DNA from: Sediminibacterium sp.
GTDB taxonomy: Bacteria; Bacteroidota; Bacteroidia; Chitinophagales; Chitinophagaceae
Length of the DNA stretch: 64,000 bases
Direction of reading: 5' to 3'
Assembly: GCF_030695065.1 (NCBI RefSeq)
Contig: NZ_JAUYTR010000016.1
Span: 421,865-485,864 of the forward strand
Shown: positions 39,785 to 48,964 of the stretch, in pieces
Layout of the letters: every line of letters begins with the position of its first letter
How positions within the stretch are numbered: the stretch's first letter is position 1
Program-made: the position numbers and the translations under genes
The notes under the pieces: generated by a model
Seen by the model: only the letters and a program-made list of their open reading frames with translations
What the model was told of the DNA's origin: nothing
Databases searched by the model: none

Positions 39785-40768
39785 ATGGGCAGTAAAAAAG
39801 TTAGCAAAATTGGGGTATTAACTTCTGGCGGAGATGCACCAGGAATGAATGCTGCCATCAGAGCTGTAGTTAGAACTGGAATTTACAATGGATTAGAAGT
39901 ATTTGGAATCATGAGGGGATACAGTGGTATGATAGACGACGATATTCAACCCATGAATTCGAGATCAGTTGCTAATATTATACAAAGAGGTGGTACAATT
40001 TTGAAAACGGCAAGATCCACGATTTTTATGGAGGCCGATGGTAGAAAAATTGCCTACGAGAACCTAAAGAAAAGGGGCATAGATGGATTAGTCATTATAG
40101 GTGGGGATGGGAGTTTTAAAGGTGCTCAAAAATTCAGCAATGAATTTGACATTCCTTGTATTGGCCTTCCTGGAACCATTGACAAAGACATTGCAGGTAG
40201 CGATTTTACCATTGGTTTTGATACAGCAGTAAATACTGCAGTAGAAGCGATTGATAAAATAAGGGATACTGCCGATGCACATGACAGATTGTTTATTGTG
40301 GAAGTGATGGGACGAGATGCAGGATATATTGCTTTGCACAGTGGTATTGCCACAGGAGCGGAAAATATTTTAATTCCTGAAACCGAAACTGATATTGAAG
40401 AACTGATACAGTCTTTGTCTGAACAAGAAAAGAGAAAAAAACTGGTGAATATTATTGTGGTTGCAGAAGGTGATAAATATGGAGCCAATGAAATTTCTAG
40501 TATTGTTAAAAAAAGACTGCCCAATGCAGACACAAGGGTTTGTATTCTAGGTCATATTCAAAGAGGTGGCTCTCCTACCTGTTTAGACAGATTAATAGCA
40601 AGTAGAATGGGTTTTGCTGCTGTTGAGTGTTTATTAAATGGCACCAACAATGTAATGGTGGGTATTCTAAACAATCAATTACATTACACTCCATTAGACC
40701 ATGCAATTAAAGCCAAACAAAAAATTTCAGAAGATTGGCTAAGAATCGTAAAAATATTAGCTAGTTAA
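39785..40768 (+). CDS. pfkA: 6-phosphofructokinase
   Basis: IGVLTSGGDAPGMNAAIRAVVR, IIGGDGSFKGAQKF, GLPGTIDKDIAGSDFTIGFDTAVNT, LGHIQRGGSPT. Confidence 0.98.
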   Translation: MGSKKVSKIGVLTSGGDAPGMNAAIRAVVRTGIYNGLEVFGIMRGYSGMIDDDIQPMNSRSVANIIQRGGTILKTARSTIFMEADGRKIAYENLKKRGIDGLVIIGGDGSFKGAQKFSNEFDIPCIGLPGTIDKDIAGSDFTIGFDTAVNTAVEAIDKIRDTADAHDRLFIVEVMGRDAGYIALHSGIATGAENILIPETETDIEELIQSLSEQEKRKKLVNIIVVAEGDKYGANEISSIVKKRLPNADTRVCILGHIQRGGSPTCLDRLIASRMGFAAVECLLNGTNNVMVGILNNQLHYTPLDHAIKAKQKISEDWLRIVKILAS

Positions 40769-40799
40769 CCCCCCAAACAAAAAAAACTAAAACTATACA

Positions 40800-42290
40800 A
40801 TGTCAAAGAATTTAGAGAAGTACTTACACAAAGAGATGGACAGAGAAGCGGGCGTTAAACACGTGATGCACAAAACTAAAATTGTTGCAACTGTAGGACC
40901 AGCATGCGACTCTTACGACCAATTATTGAATTTGGTGAAAGCAGGTGTAAACGTATTTAGGTTAAACTTTTCACATGGCAGCCACGAAGATAAATCGGCT
41001 ATTATTGAACATATTCGAAATATTAATAAGACACAACCTTACAATATTGCCATCTTAGCCGATTTGCAAGGTCCTAAACTAAGAGTTGGTGAAATTGAAA
41101 ACAACGCATTAGACTTACAAGTTGGCGACATTTTAACTTTTACCAATGAGAAATGCATTGGAACAAAAGAAAAAATTTATGTTTCTTACCCTAACCTTGC
41201 TGGCGATGTGGTTATAGGAAACTTGATTATGATAGACGACGGTAAAATTGAAGTAAAAGTTACTGGAATTGAAAAGAATGGTGATGTTAAAGTGGTTGTT
41301 ACTTTAGGAGGTATCTTGTCTTCGAAAAAAGGTTTAAACTTACCCGATACCAAAATTTCTTTACCTGCATTAACTGAAAAAGATTTAATAGACTTAGAAT
41401 TCATTATAGAACAACAATGTGATTGGGTTGCGCTAAGCTTTGTGAGAAGTGTTAAAGACATTGTTATTTTAAGAAGCAAATTAGACGAGAAGAAAAGCAA
41501 AACTAAAATCATTGCGAAAATTGAGAAGCCAGAAGCATTGGTGAATATTCGCGATATTATATTAGAAAGCGACGCAATCATGGTTGCTCGTGGAGATTTG
41601 GGTGTTGAGCTTCCGGTTGAACAAATTCCTTTGATTCAGAAAGAATTGATTCGTAAATGTATTCACCGCGCTAAGCCTGTTATTGTTGCAACTCAAATGA
41701 TGGAAAGCATGATTGATAGAGTGAAGCCCAACAGAAGTGAAATTACCGACGTAGCTAATGCAGTATTAGAAGGTGCAGACGCAGTAATGTTAAGTGGAGA
41801 AACTGCCGCAGGTCAACATCCTGCATTAGTGGTTGAAACCATGCGCAAAATTATTGCTGAGGTAGAAAAGAAGGAATATAGATACAATCGTTCAGAAGAC
41901 TTAAAACCACAACCACACTCTCCTTCTTTTTATAGCGATGCAATTTGTTACAATGCAGCCAAAATGGCCGAAGACGTATCTGCCAATGCTTTAATTGGTA
42001 TGACACAAAGTGGTTATACTGCATTTATGCTAAGCAGTTACCGCCCTTCTTCTCCACTATTTATTTTTACAAAGGAAAAATCGTTGGTGAATCAATTGAG
42101 CTTAAGCTGGGGGGTTAGAGCATTCCATTATTCTGAAGAAGAAAGTTTAGATGATATAGTTGCAGACCAAATTGACATATTAAAACAAAGAGGGTTTGTA
42201 AAATCTGGGGATGCGGTAATTAACACTGGTAGCACTCCTATTGATCAACATTTACCTACCAACTTAATTAAACTTACTCGAGTAGTTTAA
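40800..42290 (+). CDS. pyk: Pyruvate kinase
   Basis: KIVATVGPAC, VFRLNFSHGSHEDK, DAIMVARGDLGVELP, KPVIVATQMMESM, MLSGETAAGQHP. Confidence 0.98.
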   Translation: MSKNLEKYLHKEMDREAGVKHVMHKTKIVATVGPACDSYDQLLNLVKAGVNVFRLNFSHGSHEDKSAIIEHIRNINKTQPYNIAILADLQGPKLRVGEIENNALDLQVGDILTFTNEKCIGTKEKIYVSYPNLAGDVVIGNLIMIDDGKIEVKVTGIEKNGDVKVVVTLGGILSSKKGLNLPDTKISLPALTEKDLIDLEFIIEQQCDWVALSFVRSVKDIVILRSKLDEKKSKTKIIAKIEKPEALVNIRDIILESDAIMVARGDLGVELPVEQIPLIQKELIRKCIHRAKPVIVATQMMESMIDRVKPNRSEITDVANAVLEGADAVMLSGETAAGQHPALVVETMRKIIAEVEKKEYRYNRSEDLKPQPHSPSFYSDAICYNAAKMAEDVSANALIGMTQSGYTAFMLSSYRPSSPLFIFTKEKSLVNQLSLSWGVRAFHYSEEESLDDIVADQIDILKQRGFVKSGDAVINTGSTPIDQHLPTNLIKLTRVV

Positions 42291-42329
42291 TTCAATCCTA
42301 TTTTAAAGATCTTTAAATACCTAACAATA

Positions 42330-42360
42330 AAAGATTCCTCGGTCAGAGGAATCTTTTTTA
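42330..42360 (+). terminator. Intrinsic terminator downstream of pyk
   Basis: AAAGATTCCTC-GGTCA-GAGGAATCTTTTTT. Confidence 0.9.
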
Positions 42361-42389
42361 TTTTTATACTCTAACGAATAATTACCAAT

Positions 42390-44048
42390 ATGAAAAAACT
42401 TTTCCTAGCTATTTGCATATTTGCTTCACTAATAAGCATTGCCCAAGAAAGCCCAATTATTCCACAGCCAGCATCTCTAAAAATGGGCGAAGGTAGTTTT
42501 ACTGTAAACAATAAAACATCTATTGTTACTAAAGGCGCTGGTTTAAATAAATCAGCAAAATTTCTACAGGCTTATTTAAAGAAAATGTATGGCTTGGTTT
42601 TACCAATTTCAACAACAGCTGGAAACAAAAGCAATATTGTGATTTCAAATGCTAAAATAAATCATTCCATTGCAGGTGCATATGAATTGGAAGTAAACAG
42701 CAATGGAGTAGTTATTGCAGGAGATAATGAAGCAGGGGCATTTTATGGTGTTCAGTCTTTGATACAATTATTCCCTTTTACAAAATCAGCCAATTTGTCT
42801 ATTCCTCAGTTATTGGTTAAAGACCAGCCCCGTTTTGCTTATAGAGGGATGCACTTAGACGTTGCTAGGCATTTTTTTCCAGTAGACTTTTTAAAGAAAT
42901 ACATCGACTTTATTGCCATGCACAAGATGAATACTTTTCATTGGCATTTAACCGAAGACCAGGGGTGGAGAATTGAAATAAAAAAATACCCTAGGTTAAC
43001 CGAAATTGGTGCATTTAGAAATGGAACCACTATTGGAAGATATCCTGGAACTGGTAATACCAATACTCGTTATGGTGGTTTTTATACCCAAGCTCAAATA
43101 AAAGAAATAGTACAATATGCTGCCGATAGATATGTAGAAGTAATTCCAGAAATTGAATTACCTGGGCACTCTTCTGCTGCAATTGCTGCTTACCCAGAAT
43201 TAAGTTGTTTTCCTGATTCAAGCACCAAAGTGCCTGCTAAAATTACATGGAATGGTTCAACTAAGGGAAAGCAGGTACAACAGACTTGGGGAGTATTTGA
43301 AGATGTATTTGCTCCTACTGAAACCACTTTTAAATTTTTAGAGAATGTATTTGATGAAGTGATTCAATTATTCCCTTCAAAATATATTCATATAGGTGGA
43401 GATGAGTGTCCTAAAGAAGCATGGAAAAAATCTGCTTATTGTCAGCAATTAATTAAAGAAAAGGGATTAAAAGACGAGCATGGTTTACAGAGCTATTTTA
43501 TTCAGCGAGTAGAGAAATACTTGAACAGCAAAGGAAAACAAATCATTGGCTGGGATGAAATACTAGAAGGAGGATTAGCCCCTAATGCAACTGTGATGAG
43601 TTGGAGAGGCGAAGAAGGAGGAATAGAAGCAGCTAAACAGAAACATAATGTGATAATGACCCCAGGTGGTTGGATGTATTTTGATCACAAGCAATCTAAA
43701 AATGAAGACTCAGTAACGATTGGTGGATATACAACTGTTCAAAAAGTGTACAGCTATGACCCAATTCCTAAAGCCCTTTCGGCAGAAGATGCTAAATATG
43801 TGTTGGGTGCTCAAGCCAATGTTTGGACAGAATATATGACCAATACTTCTAAAGTTGAATACCAAATTTTTCCAAGAATGAGTGCATTAAGCGAAGTTCT
43901 TTGGACGCCAAAAGAACAAAAAAGCTGGCCCGATTTTGAAAAAAGATTATTAAATCAATTCAAACGCTTCGATTGGTTAGGCTTTAATTACAGCAAAGCT
44001 TATTTTGATCCAGCCAACAATACTCCTGTAACAACCAAAAAGCCTTAA
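42390..44048 (+). CDS. Secreted beta-N-acetylhexosaminidase (GH20)
   Basis: RGMHLDVARHFFPVDFLKKYIDFIAMHKMNTFHWHLTEDQGWRIE; IHIGGDECPKEAWK; paralogous to 31046-32692. Confidence 0.95.
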   Translation: MKKLFLAICIFASLISIAQESPIIPQPASLKMGEGSFTVNNKTSIVTKGAGLNKSAKFLQAYLKKMYGLVLPISTTAGNKSNIVISNAKINHSIAGAYELEVNSNGVVIAGDNEAGAFYGVQSLIQLFPFTKSANLSIPQLLVKDQPRFAYRGMHLDVARHFFPVDFLKKYIDFIAMHKMNTFHWHLTEDQGWRIEIKKYPRLTEIGAFRNGTTIGRYPGTGNTNTRYGGFYTQAQIKEIVQYAADRYVEVIPEIELPGHSSAAIAAYPELSCFPDSSTKVPAKITWNGSTKGKQVQQTWGVFEDVFAPTETTFKFLENVFDEVIQLFPSKYIHIGGDECPKEAWKKSAYCQQLIKEKGLKDEHGLQSYFIQRVEKYLNSKGKQIIGWDEILEGGLAPNATVMSWRGEEGGIEAAKQKHNVIMTPGGWMYFDHKQSKNEDSVTIGGYTTVQKVYSYDPIPKALSAEDAKYVLGAQANVWTEYMTNTSKVEYQIFPRMSALSEVLWTPKEQKSWPDFEKRLLNQFKRFDWLGFNYSKAYFDPANNTPVTTKKP

Positions 44049-44107
44049 ATAGCCGCAAAAAACGGCGAAATTAATGCAGATTTATGAAGCTTTAACGTAT
44101 ATTAGCC

Positions 44108-46024
44108 ATGCAAAACAAGTTAAATATGGTAGACTCATTTGAGAAGATAGAAGTGAAAATTTATCCAACCGCTTTAGAGGGTTCAGTTTATGCAGCCCAA
44201 CAAATTGCCGATTTAATTAAACAAAAAGCTTCTAAAGGTGAAATGGTTGTATTAGGCATGGCAACTGGCTCTACCCCTATCAAAATGTACGCAGAGTTAG
44301 TAAGGATGCACCGAGAGGATGGATTGAGTTTTAAAAATGTAATCAGTTTTAATTTAGACGAATACTATCCAATAGATAAAGATGCATACCAAAGCTATTG
44401 GAGTTTTATGCATCGCAACTTATTTAACCATATTGATATTGATCCAAAAAACATTCATTTACCCAATGGGAATGCCCCAAAAGCGGAAATGAAAAATTAC
44501 TGCGCTTCTTATGAACATGCAATAGAAGCTGCAGGAGGAATTGATTTACAAATTTTGGGGATTGGACAAAATGGACATATTGGGTTTAATGAACCTGGGT
44601 CGAGCATTTTGTCTAAAACAAGATTAGTGAATTTAGAAAACAGCACACGTTTAGCTAATTCATATGAGTTTGAAACCATTACTAAAGTTCCCAGATTGGC
44701 TGTTACAATGGGTATCAGCAGCATTTTAAAGGCTAAGAAAATTATATTATTAGCTTGGGGAAACAAAGCAAGTATTGTATCAAAATCGGTGGAAGGAAAT
44801 GTAACAGAGAGTATTCCTGCGAGTATTTTACAGCAACACAACGACTGCACATTTGTTATAGACCAAGCAGCTTCAACAGAACTAACCCGAATTAAATCGC
44901 CATGGTTAACTGGGGATTGTGTGTGGACTAACGCCATGATTAAAAGAGCAGTAGTAAATCTTGCATTAAAGCTCAATAAATCGGTATTAAGCTTAACTAG
45001 CTTAGATTATACCGAAAATGGTTTGTCTGATTTATTAGTAGAACAAGATGATGCATACGAGATAAACCTACAAGTATTTTACATGCTAAGGGATACCATT
45101 ACAGGATGGCCTGGTGGAAAACCCAATGCAGTTATTCCCGCTCACCCAGAAAGATCTGAACCACATCCTAAACGTTGTTTAATTTTTTCGCCACATCCAG
45201 ATGATGATATTATAAGTATGGGTGGAACATTTATGCGTTTACACGATCAAGGTCATGAAGTACATGTAGCTTATCAAACAAGTGGAAACATTGCAGTAAC
45301 AGACGAATTTGTTACCCGTTTTATAGACTTTGCTGTTGGCTTTGAAGAAATGTTTGGAATGGATAATAGCAAAAGTATAGAACAACTTTCCTCAGCCGAA
45401 CAATTTATTTCTTCAAAGAAGAAAGACCAAATGGACACTAGAGAAATCAGGGCCGTTAAGGGTTTGATCAGAAGAGGTGAAGCCAAAGCAACCTGCAGAT
45501 ATGTAGGATTACCAGAAGGCCGTTGGCATTTTATGAATATGCCTTTTTACGAAACAGGCACCATTGAAAAAAAGCCGTTGGGCGAAGAAGATATTTTGAT
45601 CACCATGGAATTGCTTAGGAAATTAAAACCCCATCAGGTTTATTGTGCGGGAGATTTAGCAGATCCTCATGGCACTCATAGGGTATGTTTAGAAGCCGTT
45701 TTTGAGGCCCTTAAGCGAATTAAAGCTGCCGGTGATGATTGGGTTAAAGACTGCTGGGTTTGGCTTTATAAAGGTGCATGGCAAGAATGGGATATTGCAG
45801 AAATTGAAATGGCCATTCCAATGAGTCCAGACCAAGTAAAGAAAAAACGTTTCGGGATATTTATTCATCAATCGCAAAAAGACATGGTTCCATTTCAAGG
45901 TGCTGACAATAGGGAGTTCTGGCAAAGAGCAGAAGACAGAAACGCAAATACAGCCAACTTATATGCTGAATTAGGCATGACCAAATATGCTGCCATGGAA
46001 GCATTTGTTCGTTGGCATTACTAG
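44108..46024 (+). CDS. nagB: Glucosamine-6-phosphate deaminase fused to PIG-L/LmbE-like deacetylase domain
   Basis: N-term LGMATGSTPIKMYAELVR, NLDEYYPI, LGIGQNGHIGFNEPGSS; C-term CLIFSPHPDDDIISMGGTF. Confidence 0.93.
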   Translation: MQNKLNMVDSFEKIEVKIYPTALEGSVYAAQQIADLIKQKASKGEMVVLGMATGSTPIKMYAELVRMHREDGLSFKNVISFNLDEYYPIDKDAYQSYWSFMHRNLFNHIDIDPKNIHLPNGNAPKAEMKNYCASYEHAIEAAGGIDLQILGIGQNGHIGFNEPGSSILSKTRLVNLENSTRLANSYEFETITKVPRLAVTMGISSILKAKKIILLAWGNKASIVSKSVEGNVTESIPASILQQHNDCTFVIDQAASTELTRIKSPWLTGDCVWTNAMIKRAVVNLALKLNKSVLSLTSLDYTENGLSDLLVEQDDAYEINLQVFYMLRDTITGWPGGKPNAVIPAHPERSEPHPKRCLIFSPHPDDDIISMGGTFMRLHDQGHEVHVAYQTSGNIAVTDEFVTRFIDFAVGFEEMFGMDNSKSIEQLSSAEQFISSKKKDQMDTREIRAVKGLIRRGEAKATCRYVGLPEGRWHFMNMPFYETGTIEKKPLGEEDILITMELLRKLKPHQVYCAGDLADPHGTHRVCLEAVFEALKRIKAAGDDWVKDCWVWLYKGAWQEWDIAEIEMAIPMSPDQVKKKRFGIFIHQSQKDMVPFQGADNREFWQRAEDRNANTANLYAELGMTKYAAMEAFVRWHY

Positions 46025-46039
46025 CCCTACTTTTGCCGA

Positions 46040-46660
46040 ATGACTAAGATGCTTTGGAGCCAATATTTACGAAATAAATCATTTCGCAATAAGTTGGCAG
46101 GTGGATTGTTGTTACTGGTTTTATTAATTGCTTTCCTCCCCTATTATTTTGCTTTTATTGAATCTAGAAAAGGTATTGAATTAAATGACCTTGTTTTAGA
46201 CTTCATACTAAGTGCCAATGTATCTATTCCAACATTTATTATTATATGGTCTTTAAGTTTGTGGTATTTAATAAAAAGTTTTAAAGACCCAGCATTAATG
46301 CTTTTAATTTTATGGGGATTTAATATTCTATCCATATCAAGAATAATCAGCATTTATTTGGTTCCTTTAGAGCCACCCAATAACTTAATAGAATTGATAG
46401 ATCCAATTACCAACAGTTTTTATGGAGCAAAATTCATAACTAAAGACTTATTCTTTTCTGGCCATACAGCAACCCTTGTTTGTTTAGCATTGTGTTTAAG
46501 AAAAAAAAGAGATCAAGTTATCGTTTTTGTAGGGGCAATTATAGTTGGAATATTGGTATTGGTACAGCATGTACATTACACAATTGATGTAATTGCTGCA
46601 TTTGTATTTCCTTTTCTTTTAGTACCAATAGCAAAAAGAATTTGCGCACCTTTTAACTAA
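46040..46660 (+). CDS. PAP2_C / sphingomyelin synthase-like membrane protein
   Basis: KDLFFSGHTATLVCLAL ... LVQHVHYTIDVIAAF matches the SGHT...HYTxDV pattern of PAP2_C/SMS-type enzymes. Confidence 0.7.
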   Translation: MTKMLWSQYLRNKSFRNKLAGGLLLLVLLIAFLPYYFAFIESRKGIELNDLVLDFILSANVSIPTFIIIWSLSLWYLIKSFKDPALMLLILWGFNILSISRIISIYLVPLEPPNNLIELIDPITNSFYGAKFITKDLFFSGHTATLVCLALCLRKKRDQVIVFVGAIIVGILVLVQHVHYTIDVIAAFVFPFLLVPIAKRICAPFN

Positions 46661-47576
46661 GTGCTTTCACCGCTTTTTCAATTGCATTATGAACCCATCC
46701 TTTGGTATGTAATATTTTTTGAAATAACCAAATTCCAGAAAGTGCACAAACAATACCCGCAAGTACATCTAAAATATAATGGTGACTACTGTAAACAGCA
46801 GCAAACCAAATTCCAATTGTTATAGTAGCCAATAAAAAATTGATCCAACCCAACTTGTTGCGAATACCGTAATACAACACAATTAATGGATAAGATGAAT
46901 GCAAAGAAGGCATAGCCGCAAAAACATTAGAGCTTTTCTCGTACAATCCTTTGAATATTTCTACGCCAAAATAGGCGTCGAACCTAGAAAGCCCAGCAGT
47001 ATTGCCTTTTGTATGTTGAATAAAATCGAACCCATATTGCTGTACATACCATGGTGGGGCTGCGGGATATATATAATAAATGCAAAAGCCAAGTAAATTG
47101 ACAAGTAAAAAAGTTAAAGAGAAATAGAAAAATTCCCTTTTTCTGTAAAAAAATAAAATACCAGCAAAAGTTAATGGAACTGGAATCCAACTTAAATAAA
47201 AAATACCCGCCATAATATCTAATGCAGTGGTATGTTGAAGTAACCAATATTCGTTGGGTGTAACAACAAAACCATTAAATGTAAATCCAAAAAAACTTTT
47301 TTCTAATTGATATAGTTCATTAATACTGACTGGATTGAACTCATAATTAGGAAAGGCTTTCATGTAATCGAAAATGATCCAGAAAACAATGAAAACAGTA
47401 AATCCTAAAATAAATTTTCTTGTTACAGCAGACAAATAATACATGAAATTAAAAAGCCCTACTAAAATCAACTGGTCCGTTTTAAACCCAATTAAAAAAT
47501 AAGATAATAGTAAATAACCTACCGAAAAAAGTAGTACTAATAAAGATGCTTTTATCTTTTTTTTATTGATTGGCAT
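46653..47576 (-). CDS. PAP2-family, Aur1-like (inositolphosphotransferase-type) membrane protein
   Basis: FAAMPSLHSSYPLIVLYYG ... AAVYSSHHYILDVLAG (SLHS...HHYxxD). Confidence 0.75.
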   Translation of the reverse strand: MPINKKKIKASLLVLLFSVGYLLLSYFLIGFKTDQLILVGLFNFMYYLSAVTRKFILGFTVFIVFWIIFDYMKAFPNYEFNPVSINELYQLEKSFFGFTFNGFVVTPNEYWLLQHTTALDIMAGIFYLSWIPVPLTFAGILFFYRKREFFYFSLTFLLVNLLGFCIYYIYPAAPPWYVQQYGFDFIQHTKGNTAGLSRFDAYFGVEIFKGLYEKSSNVFAAMPSLHSSYPLIVLYYGIRNKLGWINFLLATITIGIWFAAVYSSHHYILDVLAGIVCALSGIWLFQKILHTKGWVHNAIEKAVKALS

Positions 47577-47589
47577 AGTTGCGTTTCAA

Positions 47590-48165
47590 TTAGGGTTTGA
47601 ATCTTTCCATGATAGGCTTATTGTTGCTTGCCTCTTTCCCTTTCATTTCCACATAAGCTATATTGGGATTAAACAATGTACCGCCTGGATCTATCTTGAT
47701 AAATATTCGTTTAATTTCCGATTCTTTATTATTAATAAGTGTATATAATTTATAGGTATTATCTAGAGCCGATTTCTTTAATATAAATTCCTTTTTCTTG
47801 TAAGCCACTAATTGAATGGTAAAGGTACCATCTTTGTTTTTCTTAGAAATGGTTCCATAAGCAAATGCTTTTTGAATAAAGTTCAAGTCTTTCTGCATAC
47901 CTCCTTCTGGATAACGTATCCAAAAAACTCTTACTGGCGTTGACTCATCTAGCACCCCTTTTTCGTTGATATTTAAAGCATAAACAACCGTATTGGTATT
48001 GGTAGTTCTTTGCAAATAAAATAGCTGGTTTTTTATATTAACAGGAACAGGGAAAGTATCCTGCGGCTCAGTATTAATAGAAGTATTCGCATTCCCATTT
48101 ATTTGCATTAAAACAAAACCAAGTAAAACATAAAACTTTCTCATTCTTCCGAAAATCATTTTCAA
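47590..48165 (-). CDS. DUF4833-like secreted protein
   Basis: NQLFYLQRTTNTNTVVYALN...PVRVFWIRYPEGGMQKDLNFIQKAFAYG; signal peptide. Confidence 0.7.
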   Translation of the reverse strand: MKMIFGRMRKFYVLLGFVLMQINGNANTSINTEPQDTFPVPVNIKNQLFYLQRTTNTNTVVYALNINEKGVLDESTPVRVFWIRYPEGGMQKDLNFIQKAFAYGTISKKNKDGTFTIQLVAYKKKEFILKKSALDNTYKLYTLINNKESEIKRIFIKIDPGGTLFNPNIAYVEMKGKEASNNKPIMERFKP

Positions 48166-48188
48166 TTTATCTTTAAATCAACACGCAA

Positions 48189-48920
48189 TTAATCAACTTG
48201 TTTATTCTTGTCTTTTAAATCCAGCGCTGCTTTAGCATCAATCAACCTTTTAAAAGCGGTATAATTAGTAAGTATCGCCATAATAGTCAAAGGAATCGTA
48301 AATACAGAAATAGTCTCAAATATTTGCACGCTTGTTCCAGGTAAATAAACTTTGTACTCACCGCCAATAAAATACGAAGTAATGCCACATGCAATAGCAG
48401 TAACGCCAATGGTTATTACTCTTTCTGGCCTTTGCATTAAACCTTCTTTACATTCAACTCCTAATCCTTCAGCTCTTGCTCTGGTATAGCTTACCATCAA
48501 AGAACCAATCATAGCAATAAAAGCAAATAAGGAACTATAGAAATAATGATGAGAGATAAGGTAATAACATATGCCTAAAAATAATACTAACTCACTGTAT
48601 CTATCTAATACTGAATCAAATAATGCCCCAAAAGAAGATGACATTTTTCCGAGCCTTGCTACTTGTCCATCCAACATATCAAAAACACCGGCAAATAAAA
48701 CCATTGCCCCTGCCCAACCTATATAACTTAATTCCCCTCTATGGCCTTTCTCTGCTCCTTCAATAAAAATAGCTGTAACTAAAATATTCAATAACAAGCC
48801 AATTAATGTAACTGCATTGGGAGTTAATCCTAATTTGATTAAAAACTTAACCAGTGGGTTAATGACCACATAGATCATTTGTTGTGCTTTGTCTCTAAAT
48901 TTGGGCTTTGGCTGGTTCAT
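48189..48920 (-). CDS. CDP-alcohol phosphatidyltransferase, candidate phosphatidylinositol-phosphate synthase
   Basis: GAMVLFAGVFDMLDGQVARLGKMSSSFGALFDSVLDR (DGxxAR...GxxxDxxxD). Confidence 0.88.
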   Translation of the reverse strand: MNQPKPKFRDKAQQMIYVVINPLVKFLIKLGLTPNAVTLIGLLLNILVTAIFIEGAEKGHRGELSYIGWAGAMVLFAGVFDMLDGQVARLGKMSSSFGALFDSVLDRYSELVLFLGICYYLISHHYFYSSLFAFIAMIGSLMVSYTRARAEGLGVECKEGLMQRPERVITIGVTAIACGITSYFIGGEYKVYLPGTSVQIFETISVFTIPLTIMAILTNYTAFKRLIDAKAALDLKDKNKQVD

Positions 48921-48964
48921 TAATAATTTTATTTAACGCATTCTTGAATAAGGACGAATTCAAT

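Noticed and set aside
40126-40533. 135-aa minus-strand ORF
   Set aside because: Antisense to pfkA; spurious.
41186-41581. 131-aa minus-strand ORF
   Set aside because: Antisense to pyk; spurious.
44509-44976. 155-aa minus-strand ORF
   Set aside because: Antisense to nagB; no recognisable motifs.
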